The notes beneath the pieces were generated by a model that did not search any database, was not told the origin of the DNA, and saw nothing but the letters and a program-made list of their open reading frames with translations. The position numbers and the translations under genes were made by a program. DNA of 64,000 bases, from positions 1 to 64,000 of the forward strand of contig NZ_JOHY01000006.1 of the NCBI RefSeq assembly GCF_000721495.1, given 5' to 3'. Of this stretch, positions 52,458-61,237 are shown one piece after another (position 1 is the first letter of the stretch; every line of letters begins with the position of its first letter). This DNA is from Streptomyces sp. NRRL F-5123. Its GTDB lineage: Bacteria; Actinomycetota; Actinomycetes; Streptomycetales; Streptomycetaceae.

Positions 52458-52925
52458 ATGAAGGCGGTGGGCCGCGCGCTGCGCGACCGGTTCGCGGCAG
52501 CGCGCGGCGACAGCGGCGTGGGCCGGCGCAGGGCGGACGACCGCGGGATGACCGCGATCGAGTTCGTCTTCCTGACGCCGGTCGTCTTCGGGGTCATCAT
52601 CGTCACCGTGCAGTTCGCGATGTACTACTTCGCCACGCACGTCGCGATCGCCGCGGCCCGGGCAGGCGCCCGCGAGGCCCGTACGCAGGCGGCCGTGTCC
52701 GGCAGCGACTGGCAGGGCAAGGCGCAGAAGAAGGCCAACGGCTACATCGACGGGCTCGGCGGCAGCCTGCTGACCAGCCCGAAGGTGACCGCCCAGCGGG
52801 TCCCGGGGCACGGCGACCGGGTCAGCGTCCGGGTGAAGGGGCACGTGCCGTCGATCCTCGGGATCGGCATCACGGTGGACCGCACGTCCGAGGGCCCGAT
52901 CGAGCAGTTCATGCCGAACGGGTGA
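52458..52925 (+). CDS. TadE-like pseudopilin (first copy)
   Basis: 155 residues from ATG 52458. The basic N-terminus runs to DDRGMTAIEFVFLTPVVFGVIIVTVQFAMYYFATHVAIAAARAGAREARTQ, a TadE-type helix with Glu in the AIEF motif. The outer domain is about 90 residues. Minor pilins of this type initiate or cap Flp pili. It is 61 bases after flp. Confidence 0.87.
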   Translation: MKAVGRALRDRFAAARGDSGVGRRRADDRGMTAIEFVFLTPVVFGVIIVTVQFAMYYFATHVAIAAARAGAREARTQAAVSGSDWQGKAQKKANGYIDGLGGSLLTSPKVTAQRVPGHGDRVSVRVKGHVPSILGIGITVDRTSEGPIEQFMPNG

Positions 52926-52939
52926 GGGAGCGGCCCGAC

Positions 52940-53011
52940 ATGACGGCAGCGGGGACGACGGGGATCACGGGGGCGACTGTGACGGGGACAGTGAGGACGG
53001 CGGGGCGGTGA
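52940..53011 (+). CDS. Short coupled leader peptide before the second TadE gene
   Basis: ATG 52940 with GAGGGAG nine bases upstream opens a 23-residue Thr/Gly-rich frame (MTAAGTTGITGATVTGTVRT, then AGR). Its TGA overlaps GTG 53008 of the next gene (GTGA). It could be a translational-coupling leader, or the true 5' end of a gene disrupted by a one-base shift. No family was recognised. Confidence 0.4.
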   Translation: MTAAGTTGITGATVTGTVRTAGR

Positions 53012-53514
53012 CGTACACGACTGCGACTGCGACTGCAACTGCGACCGCGGCTGCGCGGGCCGCGGCCTCGGGGCTGCGGCGGCGGGCCGCGGCAGGGGAG
53101 CGCGCCGGGGGCCCACGGGGCTCGGGGGACGCCGGGATCTCGACGATCGAGGTCGTGATCATCGCACCGGTGCTGATCCTCTTCATCCTGGTGCTGGTCG
53201 CCTTCGGCCAACTGGCCGACGCCCGCGGCGAGCTGGACGGCGCCGCGCGCGACGCGGCACGCGCCGGTTCCCTGCACGGCAACCAGGGCAAGGCCAACAA
53301 CGCCGCCCGGCAGACGGCCAGGGCGGACCTCCAGCACATCTGCTCCGGCCCGATCACCATCACCCACACCAACACCCGGTGGGCCCCCGGCGGGGTCTAC
53401 ACCGTCCAGGTCTCCTGCCGGGTCCGCGGCCTGGCGGATCTGGGCCTGCCCATCACCACGACCCTGAGCAGCGAGTTCGCCTCGCCCCTCGACCCCTACC
53501 GGAGGTTCGAGTGA
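53008..53514 (+). CDS. TadE-like pseudopilin (second copy)
   Basis: 168 residues from GTG 53008. The first 40 residues are a Thr/Ala, then Arg/Gly, low-complexity tail (TYTTATATATATAAARAAAS). The pilin helix is GDAGISTIEVVIIAPVLILFILVLVAFGQLADARGELDGAARDAARAG. The outer domain contains Cys in HICSGP and SCRVRG. It overlaps the following gene by GTGA and probably depends on the leader peptide for translation. Confidence 0.83.
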   Translation: MTYTTATATATATAAARAAASGLRRRAAAGERAGGPRGSGDAGISTIEVVIIAPVLILFILVLVAFGQLADARGELDGAARDAARAGSLHGNQGKANNAARQTARADLQHICSGPITITHTNTRWAPGGVYTVQVSCRVRGLADLGLPITTTLSSEFASPLDPYRRFE

Positions 53515-53984
53515 AGCGCCTGCTGCGCGCCCGACTGCGGGCGGTGCGGGACGCGTACGGCCGCGGCGCGGACCGCGGTTCGGGGGCCATCGCGCTCCTG
53601 ATCTTCGCGCTGCTCTTCGTCACGCTCGCCGCCTTCGTGGTCGACGGCGGCCGGGTCCTGGCGACCCGCGAGCGCGCCGCCGACCTCGCCGAGCAGGCCG
53701 CCCGCGCCGCCGCCCAGGACATCGACGTGGATGCCCTGCGCTCCGGTGCCGACCTGGGCAAGACCGCGCCGATCCGGTACGGCAACTGCCGGAGCGACAT
53801 CACGAAGTTCCTGACCGCGGCGGGCCTCAGCGACGACGACGTCAGCCACTCGACCTGCAGCGGGAACCGCCGGCGGATCACCGTCACGGTCCGGATCACC
53901 TTCCAGCCGATGGTGACCAGCCTCTTCGCGGTCAAGGGCCACGCCGTGAAGGGGACGGCCACCGCCGAGGCGCTCACGCAGTAG
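53511..53984 (+). CDS. TadG-like membrane-anchored pilus protein
   Basis: 157 residues from GTG 53511 (GTGA overlap, GGAGG six bases upstream). It has an N-terminal TadG/Flp-type helix GSGAIALLIFALLFVTLAAFVVDGGRVLATRERAADLAEQAARAAAQDID. The Cys pair CRSD...CSGN lies in the outer part. It is shorter than full TadG (no von Willebrand domain). Likely a minor pilin-like component. Confidence 0.78.
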   Translation: MKRLLRARLRAVRDAYGRGADRGSGAIALLIFALLFVTLAAFVVDGGRVLATRERAADLAEQAARAAAQDIDVDALRSGADLGKTAPIRYGNCRSDITKFLTAAGLSDDDVSHSTCSGNRRRITVTVRITFQPMVTSLFAVKGHAVKGTATAEALTQ

Positions 53985-54095
53985 CCGCGCCGTGCACCCG
54001 CAAGGCACCGCGGACACGTATCGCGCCACCGGGCGCGTCGCATAACGTCAGGACCGAACAGCACGCAACGGAGCAGAGGAAGCAGGGCAGCAGCG

Positions 54096-57000
54096 ATGGC
54101 ACGCTCCACCGCCACGGGACGCCACCAGCCGCAGGCGCGGCCGGGACCGGGGCAGAACCCGGGCCGGCCCCCGCGCAGGCAGCGTACGTTCGGCGACGTC
54201 CTCCGCGCGATCGGCGCCTTCGTGGTGCTCGCGGCGCTCGTGGTCGGCGTGCCCGGAGCGCTGCTGCACTACATCGGCTCGCCCTTCCCGCACCACTTCG
54301 ACTCCGACGTGCTGCGCCAGCCCATCACCACCAAGACCTTCGTCAACTCCCTCGCGGTGCTGGTGTGGATCGCCTGGGCGCAGTTCACCGCGTGCGTGCT
54401 GGTCGAGGGCAAGGCGGCGTTCTCCGGCGTGGGCATGCCGCGGCACATCCCGGGGTCCGGCGGGAGCCAGCTGCTGGCCCGCCAGCTCGTCGCCGCGCTG
54501 CTGCTGCTCGGCGTCGGCGCGGCCACCCTGTCGCCCGTGCTGGGGCAGCAGGGCACGCACCACCAGGCCGAGCACCAGGCCCGTCCGGGAGCCGTCGCCT
54601 CGGCGCAGCAGACCCCGGGCGTCCCGCACCAGGGCGCCTCGAACGCCGTCACCTCGCCGGAGGGCGGCGCGGGCCACGCCGGGACGGTCCGCAGCGTCGA
54701 ACACACGCAGCAGGACACGAAGTTCTACCGGATCCAGCCGCCCGAGGGCCGCCACCACGACTCCCTGTGGGACATAGCCCAGCGCCACCTCGGCGACGGG
54801 CGCCGCTACAAGGAGATCTACGCCCTCAACAAGGACCGTGTGCAGCCCGACGGTTCGAAGCTGTCGCAGGCCAGCCTCATCCGGCCCGGCTGGATCATGG
54901 AGATGCCCGGCGACGCGACCGGCGGCGAGATCGTCGACATGCCGGCCGCCGCGGTGCAGCAGGTCCAGCACGTCGCCCACGACATCCAGCACTACGCGGA
55001 GCACGGCGGCGCCAAGGACACCGCGGCCGAGGGCGCGGGCGGTGGGGCGCACCAGGCCCCGCACCAGACCCCGGCGCAGACCCCCGCGCCCGAGCAGCAC
55101 CGGTCGCCCGCCACGCCCGCGCCCGCCCCGGCCCCCGAGCAGGCCGGCGCGCACGGCGCCGGGCACGTCCCCACCGTCCACGCCGCCGCGCACCACGGCG
55201 GGCTCTCCCAGCTGCCCGAGGCGCTCATCGCCGCCCCTCTGCTGGCCGCCGGCCTGCTCGCCGCGCTCGGCCGGCGCCGCCGCACCGAGCTGTGGCAGTC
55301 CGTCGCCGAGGGCATCCTGCGCATCCCGCGCACCCCGCAGGGTCCGGCGGCCGACGCCGACGACGCGCTGCGGATCGGCGCCGACCCCGAGACCGTCGCC
55401 TTCCTCGACCGGGGCCTGCGCGCGCTGTCCGCCCAGCTCGACGCCGAGGGGCGGCCGCTGCCGACCGTCTACGCCGCGTGGCTCACCACCGACGAGCTGC
55501 ACCTCCAGCTCGCCTGGGCCGAGGGGGCCCCGCCCGCGCCCTGGGTGCTGGGCCAGGACGAGACCTTCTGGCGGCTCGCCCGCACCTCGCTGCCCGCGGA
55601 CGCCGGCACCGCGGCCGCCGCGCCCTACCCGGGCCTGGTCACGCTCGGCACCCTCGACGAGGCGCGGCTGCTGCTCAACCTCGAAGCGGTGCCCGGCGTC
55701 GTGTCGCTCGCCGGCGCCAAGGCCGACCGCGACGCCGTCCTCGCCTCCGTCGCCGCCGAACTCGCCACCAACGGCTGGTCGGACCGTATGACCGTGACCC
55801 TCGTCGGCTTCGCCGAGGACCTCACCGCCCTCGCCCCGGCCCGGGTCCGGCACCTCGCCGACGTCTCCGAGGCCATCGAGGCCATGGCCGCCGAGACGGC
55901 CCAGCGCCGCGCCGCGCTCCAGGCCGCCGGCCAGGACAGCGTCCTGACCGGCCGCGCCGGGCGCGCGCAGCACAGCCAGTGGGCACCGCACCTGGTGATC
56001 GTCGCCGACCGGCCCGGCGACGAGCAGATCCAGCGGATCGCCGAACTCGCCGCCGACGCCGGGCGGCTCGGCCTCGGCTACCTCCTCGCCACCGACACCG
56101 CCGCCGTGCCGGGCGCCGCCTGGGAGCTGGAGATCAGCTCCACGGGCCGGCTCACCGCGCCGCTGCTCGGACTCGACCTCGCCGCGCAGCGGCTGCCCGC
56201 CGCGCAGTACGCCGCGGTGCTGCAGCTCTTCGCGCAGGTCGCGGCCGGCGGCAGCGACGACGGGCGCGACCCCGACCCCGGCGCCCCCGCCTTCCTCGTC
56301 GACCTCAGCGACCGCGGCCGCCCCGGCGTCTACGCCCGGCTCCTCGGCGCCTTCGAGGTCAACGGCGTCGATGCCCCCGAGGCCGACCGAGGCCCGCTGC
56401 TCCACGAGGCCCTCGCGCTGCTCCTGCTGCACCGCGAAGGCGTCCACCCGCGCGTCCTGGCCTCCGCGCTGTGGCCGCGCGGCGTCACCGAGGACGTCCG
56501 CGACGGGCTCGTCGACCGGCTCCGCGACTGGCTGGGCACCGACCCGGACGGCACGCCCCGGCTCTCCTACGACGAGACCGGCCGCATCGTGCTCGCCACC
56601 TCGATCGTCTCCGACTGGGACGTCCTCCAGACCCTCCACCACCAGGCCGAGCAGGGCGTCGGGGCGCACGACCCCGTGGCCCGCCGCCGGCTGCTCACCG
56701 ACGCCCTCTCACTCGCCCGCGGCCGCCTCCTCGACGACCGCGCCGCCGGCCGCTACGGGTGGCTCTCGCACGAGATCGTCGAGGCCCAGCACCCGGTGCT
56801 GGTCGCCGAGATCGCCCTCGCGCTCGCCACGCTGCACCTCGACGCGGGCAAGCCGAAGGCGGCGGTCGCCGCGGTGGAGACGGGCATGGGGGTCGCCCCC
56901 CAGGACGAGCGCCTCTGGCTCGCCCTGCTGCGCGCGGCCCACGCCACCGGCGACCCGGCCCGCCTCGAATTCGCCGCCGCCTCGCTCCTGAGCAGGTCCG

Positions 57001-57098
57001 CTGCCGCTGGGCCTTCGCGGGGCCTGCCCCCGCGCGTCGAGGCCCTCCTCGACGACCTCCACCCCACCTGGCGGCAATCCCTCGCCGAACTGGCGTAA
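54096..57098 (+). CDS. Membrane LysM protein with C-terminal BTAD/SARP-type regulatory domain
   Basis: 1000 residues from ATG 54096; GAGG is farther upstream than ideal (AGAGGAAGCAGGG). Layout: membrane helices (about 35-60, 82-105, 125-145), LysM fold (about 207-272: FYRIQPPEGRHHDSLWDIAQRHLGDGRRYKEIYALNKDRVQPDGSKL), a Pro/Ala/His linker, and a further helix (about 370-390). A large cytosolic part follows. The end (about 742-985) reads as a winged-helix/BTAD regulator, LLGAFEVNGVDAPEADRG, SALWPRGVTEDVRDGLVDRLRDWLG, then TPR-like helices. LysM outside and a SARP-like activator inside suggest a cell-wall-to-transcription sensor. It ends the tad operon. Confidence 0.82.
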   Translation: MARSTATGRHQPQARPGPGQNPGRPPRRQRTFGDVLRAIGAFVVLAALVVGVPGALLHYIGSPFPHHFDSDVLRQPITTKTFVNSLAVLVWIAWAQFTACVLVEGKAAFSGVGMPRHIPGSGGSQLLARQLVAALLLLGVGAATLSPVLGQQGTHHQAEHQARPGAVASAQQTPGVPHQGASNAVTSPEGGAGHAGTVRSVEHTQQDTKFYRIQPPEGRHHDSLWDIAQRHLGDGRRYKEIYALNKDRVQPDGSKLSQASLIRPGWIMEMPGDATGGEIVDMPAAAVQQVQHVAHDIQHYAEHGGAKDTAAEGAGGGAHQAPHQTPAQTPAPEQHRSPATPAPAPAPEQAGAHGAGHVPTVHAAAHHGGLSQLPEALIAAPLLAAGLLAALGRRRRTELWQSVAEGILRIPRTPQGPAADADDALRIGADPETVAFLDRGLRALSAQLDAEGRPLPTVYAAWLTTDELHLQLAWAEGAPPAPWVLGQDETFWRLARTSLPADAGTAAAAPYPGLVTLGTLDEARLLLNLEAVPGVVSLAGAKADRDAVLASVAAELATNGWSDRMTVTLVGFAEDLTALAPARVRHLADVSEAIEAMAAETAQRRAALQAAGQDSVLTGRAGRAQHSQWAPHLVIVADRPGDEQIQRIAELAADAGRLGLGYLLATDTAAVPGAAWELEISSTGRLTAPLLGLDLAAQRLPAAQYAAVLQLFAQVAAGGSDDGRDPDPGAPAFLVDLSDRGRPGVYARLLGAFEVNGVDAPEADRGPLLHEALALLLLHREGVHPRVLASALWPRGVTEDVRDGLVDRLRDWLGTDPDGTPRLSYDETGRIVLATSIVSDWDVLQTLHHQAEQGVGAHDPVARRRLLTDALSLARGRLLDDRAAGRYGWLSHEIVEAQHPVLVAEIALALATLHLDAGKPKAAVAAVETGMGVAPQDERLWLALLRAAHATGDPARLEFAAASLLSRSAAAGPSRGLPPRVEALLDDLHPTWRQSLAELA

Positions 57099-57143
57099 GC
57101 GGTCCCTGCCGCGCAGGGGGGGGCGAGCGTTTTGCGCTGCCGC

Positions 57144-57257
57144 GCGGGGAGGATGCGCTCTCCGCGCGGGGCGGGCGTTTTCGGGCTGCGTCTGCGTGGC
57201 CGGGTGCTCCGGGGGCGGGGAGGGTGCGCTTGCCGCGTGGGGTGGGCGTTTTCAGGG
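57144..57257. repeat. Two imperfect 43-base direct repeats
   Basis: GCGGGGAGG(A/G)TGCGCT and following bases are repeated at a 71-base distance, with about seven differences in 43. A third partial copy lies just upstream near 57128. Spacer type unknown. Confidence 0.6.
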
Positions 57258-57262
57258 GCGCG

Positions 57263-57343
57263 TGGGGGTACCTCCCAGGCGAAGCTCTGGGGGAGAACTG
57301 CGCGAGCAACCCTCCCTCACAGCTTCGCCTGGGGGTACCCCCA
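57263..57343. terminator. Large inverted repeat downstream of the tad operon
   Basis: TGGGGGTAC(CT)CCCAGGCGAAGCT at 57263-57286 is inverted at 57321-57343 with one indel. The loop arms partly pair on as well, giving a possible 30-plus-bp stem. It lies about 165 bases past the LysM-BTAD stop. It could be a terminator or a dispersed repeat; this sequence type is familiar between streptomycete genes. Confidence 0.6.
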
Positions 57344-57596
57344 TCTCGCTTCGCTCGCGGCCGGTGGTCCGGTAGGAAACCGAACCGCCCCTTCGGGTCG
57401 GTGACGACCCGCGCCCCGGTGGGGGCTGGGGGTCCCCCCGCGCCCCTGGTGGTTGCCCGGCGGCGCAGTCGCAGCCCGGAAAACACCACCCACAGCCCAG
57501 CCGCAGGCTGAAAACGGGTGCCCCGCGGCGCAGCCGCAGCCTCGGAACGCGCCCCCGCGGAGGGGGGACCGGGGGCAGGCCCAGGAGATGCGCGGG

Positions 57597-58181
57597 TCAG
57601 TTACGCGCGCGATAAGCGGACTTCTTCGCGCGGTTGCCGCACACATCCATGGAGCACCAGCGGCGGGTCCCGGGACGGGAAGCGTCCAGGAAGACCGCCC
57701 CGCAGTCCGCGGCAGCGCATTCGTGGAGGCGCGCCAGGAGCGCGGGCGCGGCCGCGAGTTCGAGGGCGTCCCGCGCGACGAGGGCGAGGACAGCGGTGAC
57801 GGGCTCGTCCGCCCGCCACCGCAGCTCACCCTCGGCGGTGAGCCGCGGTACGGGTACGGGCTGCGCGGCGGCGCGGTTGAGGCGGCCGCGGACGGCGGGC
57901 GCGGCGGCGGCCCCGTCCCCCGTGCGGGCGGCGGCGACGAGCGCGTACACCGCCTCCCGCAGGGCGCGGGCCTCGCGCACGACCGCGCCGGTGGGCTCCA
58001 CCGGGGCGCGGGGCGCGTCGAGCGCGGGGCCGCACTGCCGAACCCACTCCGCGAGCGCGGCGCCGTCCGCCAACTCCTCCTGCGCGCGGGGCGTCCCGCG
58101 GTACCGCAGGGTGCGCACGTAGTCCAGGCACAGCCGCCCGGCCCCCTGCCGGAAGCGCGGCGGCGCGGTGATCTCCGTCAT
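57597..58181 (-). CDS. CGNR zinc-finger (ABATE) regulator
   Basis: 194 residues from ATG 58181. The N-terminal ABATE domain (RFRQGAGRLCLDYVRTLRYRG) is followed by an Ala-rich helical part. A C-terminal CGNR zinc finger follows: LHECAAADCGAVFLDASRPGTRRWCSMDVCGNRAKKSAYRAR, with four Cys. It is predicted to be a transcription factor. It is divergent from an MFS gene with a paired operator-like element between, suggesting it controls that exporter. Confidence 0.88.
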   Translation of the reverse strand: MTEITAPPRFRQGAGRLCLDYVRTLRYRGTPRAQEELADGAALAEWVRQCGPALDAPRAPVEPTGAVVREARALREAVYALVAAARTGDGAAAAPAVRGRLNRAAAQPVPVPRLTAEGELRWRADEPVTAVLALVARDALELAAAPALLARLHECAAADCGAVFLDASRPGTRRWCSMDVCGNRAKKSAYRARN

Positions 58182-58202
58182 GCCGGCCAGCGTACCCCTG
58201 GA

Positions 58203-58246
58203 ACCGGTATGACTGGTACCGTCGTCGCACCGGTTTGACCGGTGCC
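58203..58246. promoter_or_regulatory. Two copies of an 18-base operator-like motif
   Basis: ACCGGTATGACTGGTACC (58203-58220) and ACCGGTTTGACCGGTGCC (58229-58246) agree at 15 of 18 positions, 26 bases apart, between the divergent CGNR and MFS starts. ACCGGT is itself palindromic. They are probable sites for the CGNR regulator. Confidence 0.6.
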
Positions 58247-58271
58247 CTGAATTCCGCGCAGTGAGGTGACG

Positions 58272-59507
58272 ATGTCCCAGCCGAACGGCCCCGCAGACCT
58301 CGCGAAGCCCGTCCGGGGGAGCGGGCTCCCGGCCCCCGCGGGAGCGCCGCAGGAAGGGCCGCCGCGCCGCCTCGTCGTGCTGCTCGCCGTCGCGTGCGGC
58401 CTGACCGTCGCGAACCTCTACTACGCCCAGCCTCTGCTCAGCGAGCTGCGCCGGTCCTTCCACATCGGCACGGTCACCGCGGGCAGCCTGGTGACGGCCG
58501 GCCAGCTCGGCTACGCGCTCGGGCTGCTCCTGGTCGTGCCGCTCGGCGACGTGCTGGAGAAGCGGCGGCTGGCCACGCTGCTGCTCACCCTCACCGTCGC
58601 CGCGCTCGCCCTGGCGGGCCTCGCGCCGGACTTCGGGGTGCTCCTCGCCGCGTCCCTCGTCCTGGGCTGCACGCTGACCGTCGCCCAGATCCTCGTGCCG
58701 TACGCCGCGGACCTCGCGCCCGACGCGAGCCGCGGGCGGGTCGTCGGGCAGGTGATGAGCGGGCTGCTCACCGGCATCCTGCTGTCCCGGACGGTGGGCA
58801 GCCTGATCGCCGACGCCACGAGCTGGCGCGTGGTCTACCTCGGCTCGGCGACGCTGATGACCGTCCTGACGCTGGTGCTGCGCTCCACACTGCCGCCGCG
58901 GCAGCCCGCGGCCGCGCTGCCGTACGGGGCGCTGCTGCGTTCGACGGTGCGGCTGCTGCGGGTCCACCCGGCACTGCGCCGCCGGGCGCTCTACCAGGCG
59001 GCGATGTTCGGGGCGTTCAGCGTCTTCTGGACGACGATCTCCTTCGTCCTCACCGCCGCGCCCTTCCGCTACAGCCAGTGGCAGGTCGGCCTGTTCGCCC
59101 TCGCGGGCGCCGGCGGCGCGCTCGTCGCCCCGCTGGCCGGGCGGTGGGCCGACCGCGGCCTCGTCCGCCCGATGACCGCCGCGGCCTTCGCCGCCGCCGC
59201 GGCCGCGTTCGGCCTCGCGGCGGCCGGGCGGCACAGCGTACTGGCGCTGGGCGCGGCGGCTGTGCTGCTGGACATGGCCGTCCAGACCACGCTCGTCCTG
59301 GGCCAGCACGTCGTCTACGCCCTCGACGGCGGCGCCCGGGCTCGCCTCAACAGCGCGTACATGGCGACGTTCTTCGTCGGCGGAGCGGTGGGCTCCCAGG
59401 CGGGTTCCGCCGCCTACCACCTCGGCGGCTGGCCGCTGACGACGGCCCTGGGCGCCGTCCTCCCCCTCCTGGCCCTGACGTCCACGGTGCGGCTGCGCCG
59501 CGGCTGA
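58272..59507 (+). CDS. MFS transporter (drug-efflux-like)
   Basis: 411 residues from ATG 58272, with GAGGTGA a few bases upstream (GTG 58266 is an alternative). It has 12 helices, LYYAQPLLSELRRSF in helix 1, PLGDVLEKRRLATLLL loop 2-3 motif, and PYAADLAPDASRGRVVGQVMSGLLTGILLSRTVGSLIADATSWRVVYLG. It resembles the YfmO/AraJ group. Its role is probably export of a small molecule under control of the CGNR protein. The last 25 residues are a short basic end. Confidence 0.88.
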   Translation: MSQPNGPADLAKPVRGSGLPAPAGAPQEGPPRRLVVLLAVACGLTVANLYYAQPLLSELRRSFHIGTVTAGSLVTAGQLGYALGLLLVVPLGDVLEKRRLATLLLTLTVAALALAGLAPDFGVLLAASLVLGCTLTVAQILVPYAADLAPDASRGRVVGQVMSGLLTGILLSRTVGSLIADATSWRVVYLGSATLMTVLTLVLRSTLPPRQPAAALPYGALLRSTVRLLRVHPALRRRALYQAAMFGAFSVFWTTISFVLTAAPFRYSQWQVGLFALAGAGGALVAPLAGRWADRGLVRPMTAAAFAAAAAAFGLAAAGRHSVLALGAAAVLLDMAVQTTLVLGQHVVYALDGGARARLNSAYMATFFVGGAVGSQAGSAAYHLGGWPLTTALGAVLPLLALTSTVRLRRG

Positions 59508-59585
59508 GCGGTTCTCTGCGGCGCCGGGCACGCCAGGTGCCCCCACGCGCCCCTGGAAACGCTCACCGCCCCGCGCGGCGGATCG

Positions 59586-59606
59586 CCCTCCCGGTCACAG
59601 CACTAG
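59586..59606. repeat. Left arm of a 21-bp inverted repeat around the ABC exporter
   Basis: This 21-bp sequence, core GGTCACAGCACTAG, reappears inverted at 62152-62172 with no mismatch. It includes the stop codon (59603-59605) of the ABC permease gene. Confidence 0.9.
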
Positions 59607-61237
59607 AGGCGGACCGCCGCGAGGATTTCGGGGAGGCGTCCGAGGAACCGGGGAGCGGCGAGGCGGAGGGCGAGGGCGGCGAGGGCGGCGCCGTAGGGGA
59701 CGCCGACCGGGAGGGCGAGCCAGAGCAGGCCGTGGTGGCCGGTCGCGTGGAGGACGATGACGGGCACGAAGACGGGAAGGCACAGCACCGCCGCGGTGAG
59801 CATCCCGCCGAGCAGGTTGAGCGCCGCGAGGCTGCTCTGGCCGGGCGCGGCGGTGCCGAAGGGATTGTCGTGCGGGAGCGCGTACGGGTAGCGCACACTC
59901 GCCACGCACCCGGTGGCGACGAGCGCGCCCAGGAACGCGTACGACACCCCCAGCGTCTCGGCCAGCGAACCGGCCTGGCCGAGGACCACCGCCGCGCCGA
60001 CGGTCACCACGGTGACGTAGGGCACGGCTATTGCGGCGACCGCGAGCGCCCGCCCGCGCAGCTCCAGCTCCGCGTCGCGGCGGTCGGCGACGGCGGCCGC
60101 GACCGTCCAGAAGGCGGATCCGTCCGTCCCGAACAGGTTGAACATCTGCACGCCGAGCAGCCCCGCGGCCCACAGGCACTGGTAGACGCTGCCGTGCTGG
60201 AAGACGGCGACGGCCGGCAGCAGCAGGCCGACCGCGAGACCGGTCACCAGCGACGCCTTGGCGCGCGGCTCGCGCCACATGTAGCGGAACTGCCGCTGCG
60301 CGACCGTGCCCGTCCGCCCCTCGGGCAGCCGCGGCCAGGGCAGCCGCCGGGTGCGTCCGGCGCCGTCCGCGCGGCTCCCGGACTCCTCCGGGGCCGCGGC
60401 GATCGTGGACGCGTCCGGGGAGACCATGAGCCGCACCAGGCTGCGGTGCCACCAGCGCAGCGCCGCCGCCACCGCCACGGCGGTCAGGGCGAGTTGCAGG
60501 ACCGCCAGGGCATATGCGCCGCGGTCGGCGGAGCGGACGGCGTCGACCGCGGTGCCCGGCGGTATCCAGCGGACCACGGACAGCGCGGAGTCGGCGTGGT
60601 CCAGGCCGTCGCCGCCGGACAGCGAATCCGCGCCTATCCGGATCAGCTGCGCGCCTATGGCCACGAAGACGCCGCTGAGCACCGCGAGATCGCGGCCCTT
60701 GCGGCTGGTCAGCAGCCGGGTGTTGGCCGCGGCCACCGCCCGGGAGAGCGACACGCACAGGGCGAGGACCAGCAGCGCGGCCGGAACGGCGACGACGGCG
60801 GCCGCAGCCCCGTACGTGAGGGAGACGACCGCGCCGGTGACCAGCAGCGTGGTGAGCAGCGGGCCGACGCCGACCAGCGAGGAGACGAGCAGCGCGGTCA
60901 GCAGCGGCCGCGGCCGCAGCGGCAGCATCGTCAGCCGGGTGGGGTCCAGCGTCTCGTCGCCGCCGAAGAAGAAGAGCGGCACGACGGCCCATCCCACGGC
61001 GAGCACCACGGCGGCGGTGACGGCGACGGCCGGCGCGTGCTCGTTGTGCCGCATCGACAGCAGGGCCGCGGTGTTGGCGAGCGTGAAGATCAGGGCCACG
61101 CCGACACCGACGCACCAGCCGAACGTGCGCCCCGTGGACCGGCGCAGCCCGTTGCGCATCAGCGACAGCTTGAGCCGGACGAAGACGGCGGTCACCGACG
61201 CGGGGGCCGCGGGCGGGGGAGCGGTGGTGGCGGTCAT
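59603..61237 (-). CDS. ABC exporter permease
   Basis: 544 residues from ATG 61237 (ATGA overlap with the ATPase stop). It has about 12 membrane helices, a large cytosolic linker (about 275-310: VSPDASTIAAAPEESGSRADGAGRTRRLPWPRLPEG) and cytosolic YMWREPRAKASL. There is no substrate-binding signal. It pairs with the ATPase as a drug or lipid exporter, substrate unknown. The stop lies within the left inverted-repeat arm, so the coding region ends exactly at the repeat. Confidence 0.87.
   Translation of the reverse strand: MTATTAPPPAAPASVTAVFVRLKLSLMRNGLRRSTGRTFGWCVGVGVALIFTLANTAALLSMRHNEHAPAVAVTAAVVLAVGWAVVPLFFFGGDETLDPTRLTMLPLRPRPLLTALLVSSLVGVGPLLTTLLVTGAVVSLTYGAAAAVVAVPAALLVLALCVSLSRAVAAANTRLLTSRKGRDLAVLSGVFVAIGAQLIRIGADSLSGGDGLDHADSALSVVRWIPPGTAVDAVRSADRGAYALAVLQLALTAVAVAAALRWWHRSLVRLMVSPDASTIAAAPEESGSRADGAGRTRRLPWPRLPEGRTGTVAQRQFRYMWREPRAKASLVTGLAVGLLLPAVAVFQHGSVYQCLWAAGLLGVQMFNLFGTDGSAFWTVAAAVADRRDAELELRGRALAVAAIAVPYVTVVTVGAAVVLGQAGSLAETLGVSYAFLGALVATGCVASVRYPYALPHDNPFGTAAPGQSSLAALNLLGGMLTAAVLCLPVFVPVIVLHATGHHGLLWLALPVGVPYGAALAALALRLAAPRFLGRLPEILAAVRL

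Larger units (their letters stand above)
57099..57596. other. Repeat-rich 498-base spacer
   Basis: No gene is supported. It contains two imperfect 43-base direct repeats (57144-57186 and 57215-57257), a large inverted repeat (57263-57343) and GCAGCCGCAG-type short repeats (near 57460 and 57527). A phased alternation of G-runs and GCGTTTT motifs occurs. It resembles dispersed intergenic repeat DNA of streptomycetes. Confidence 0.65.
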
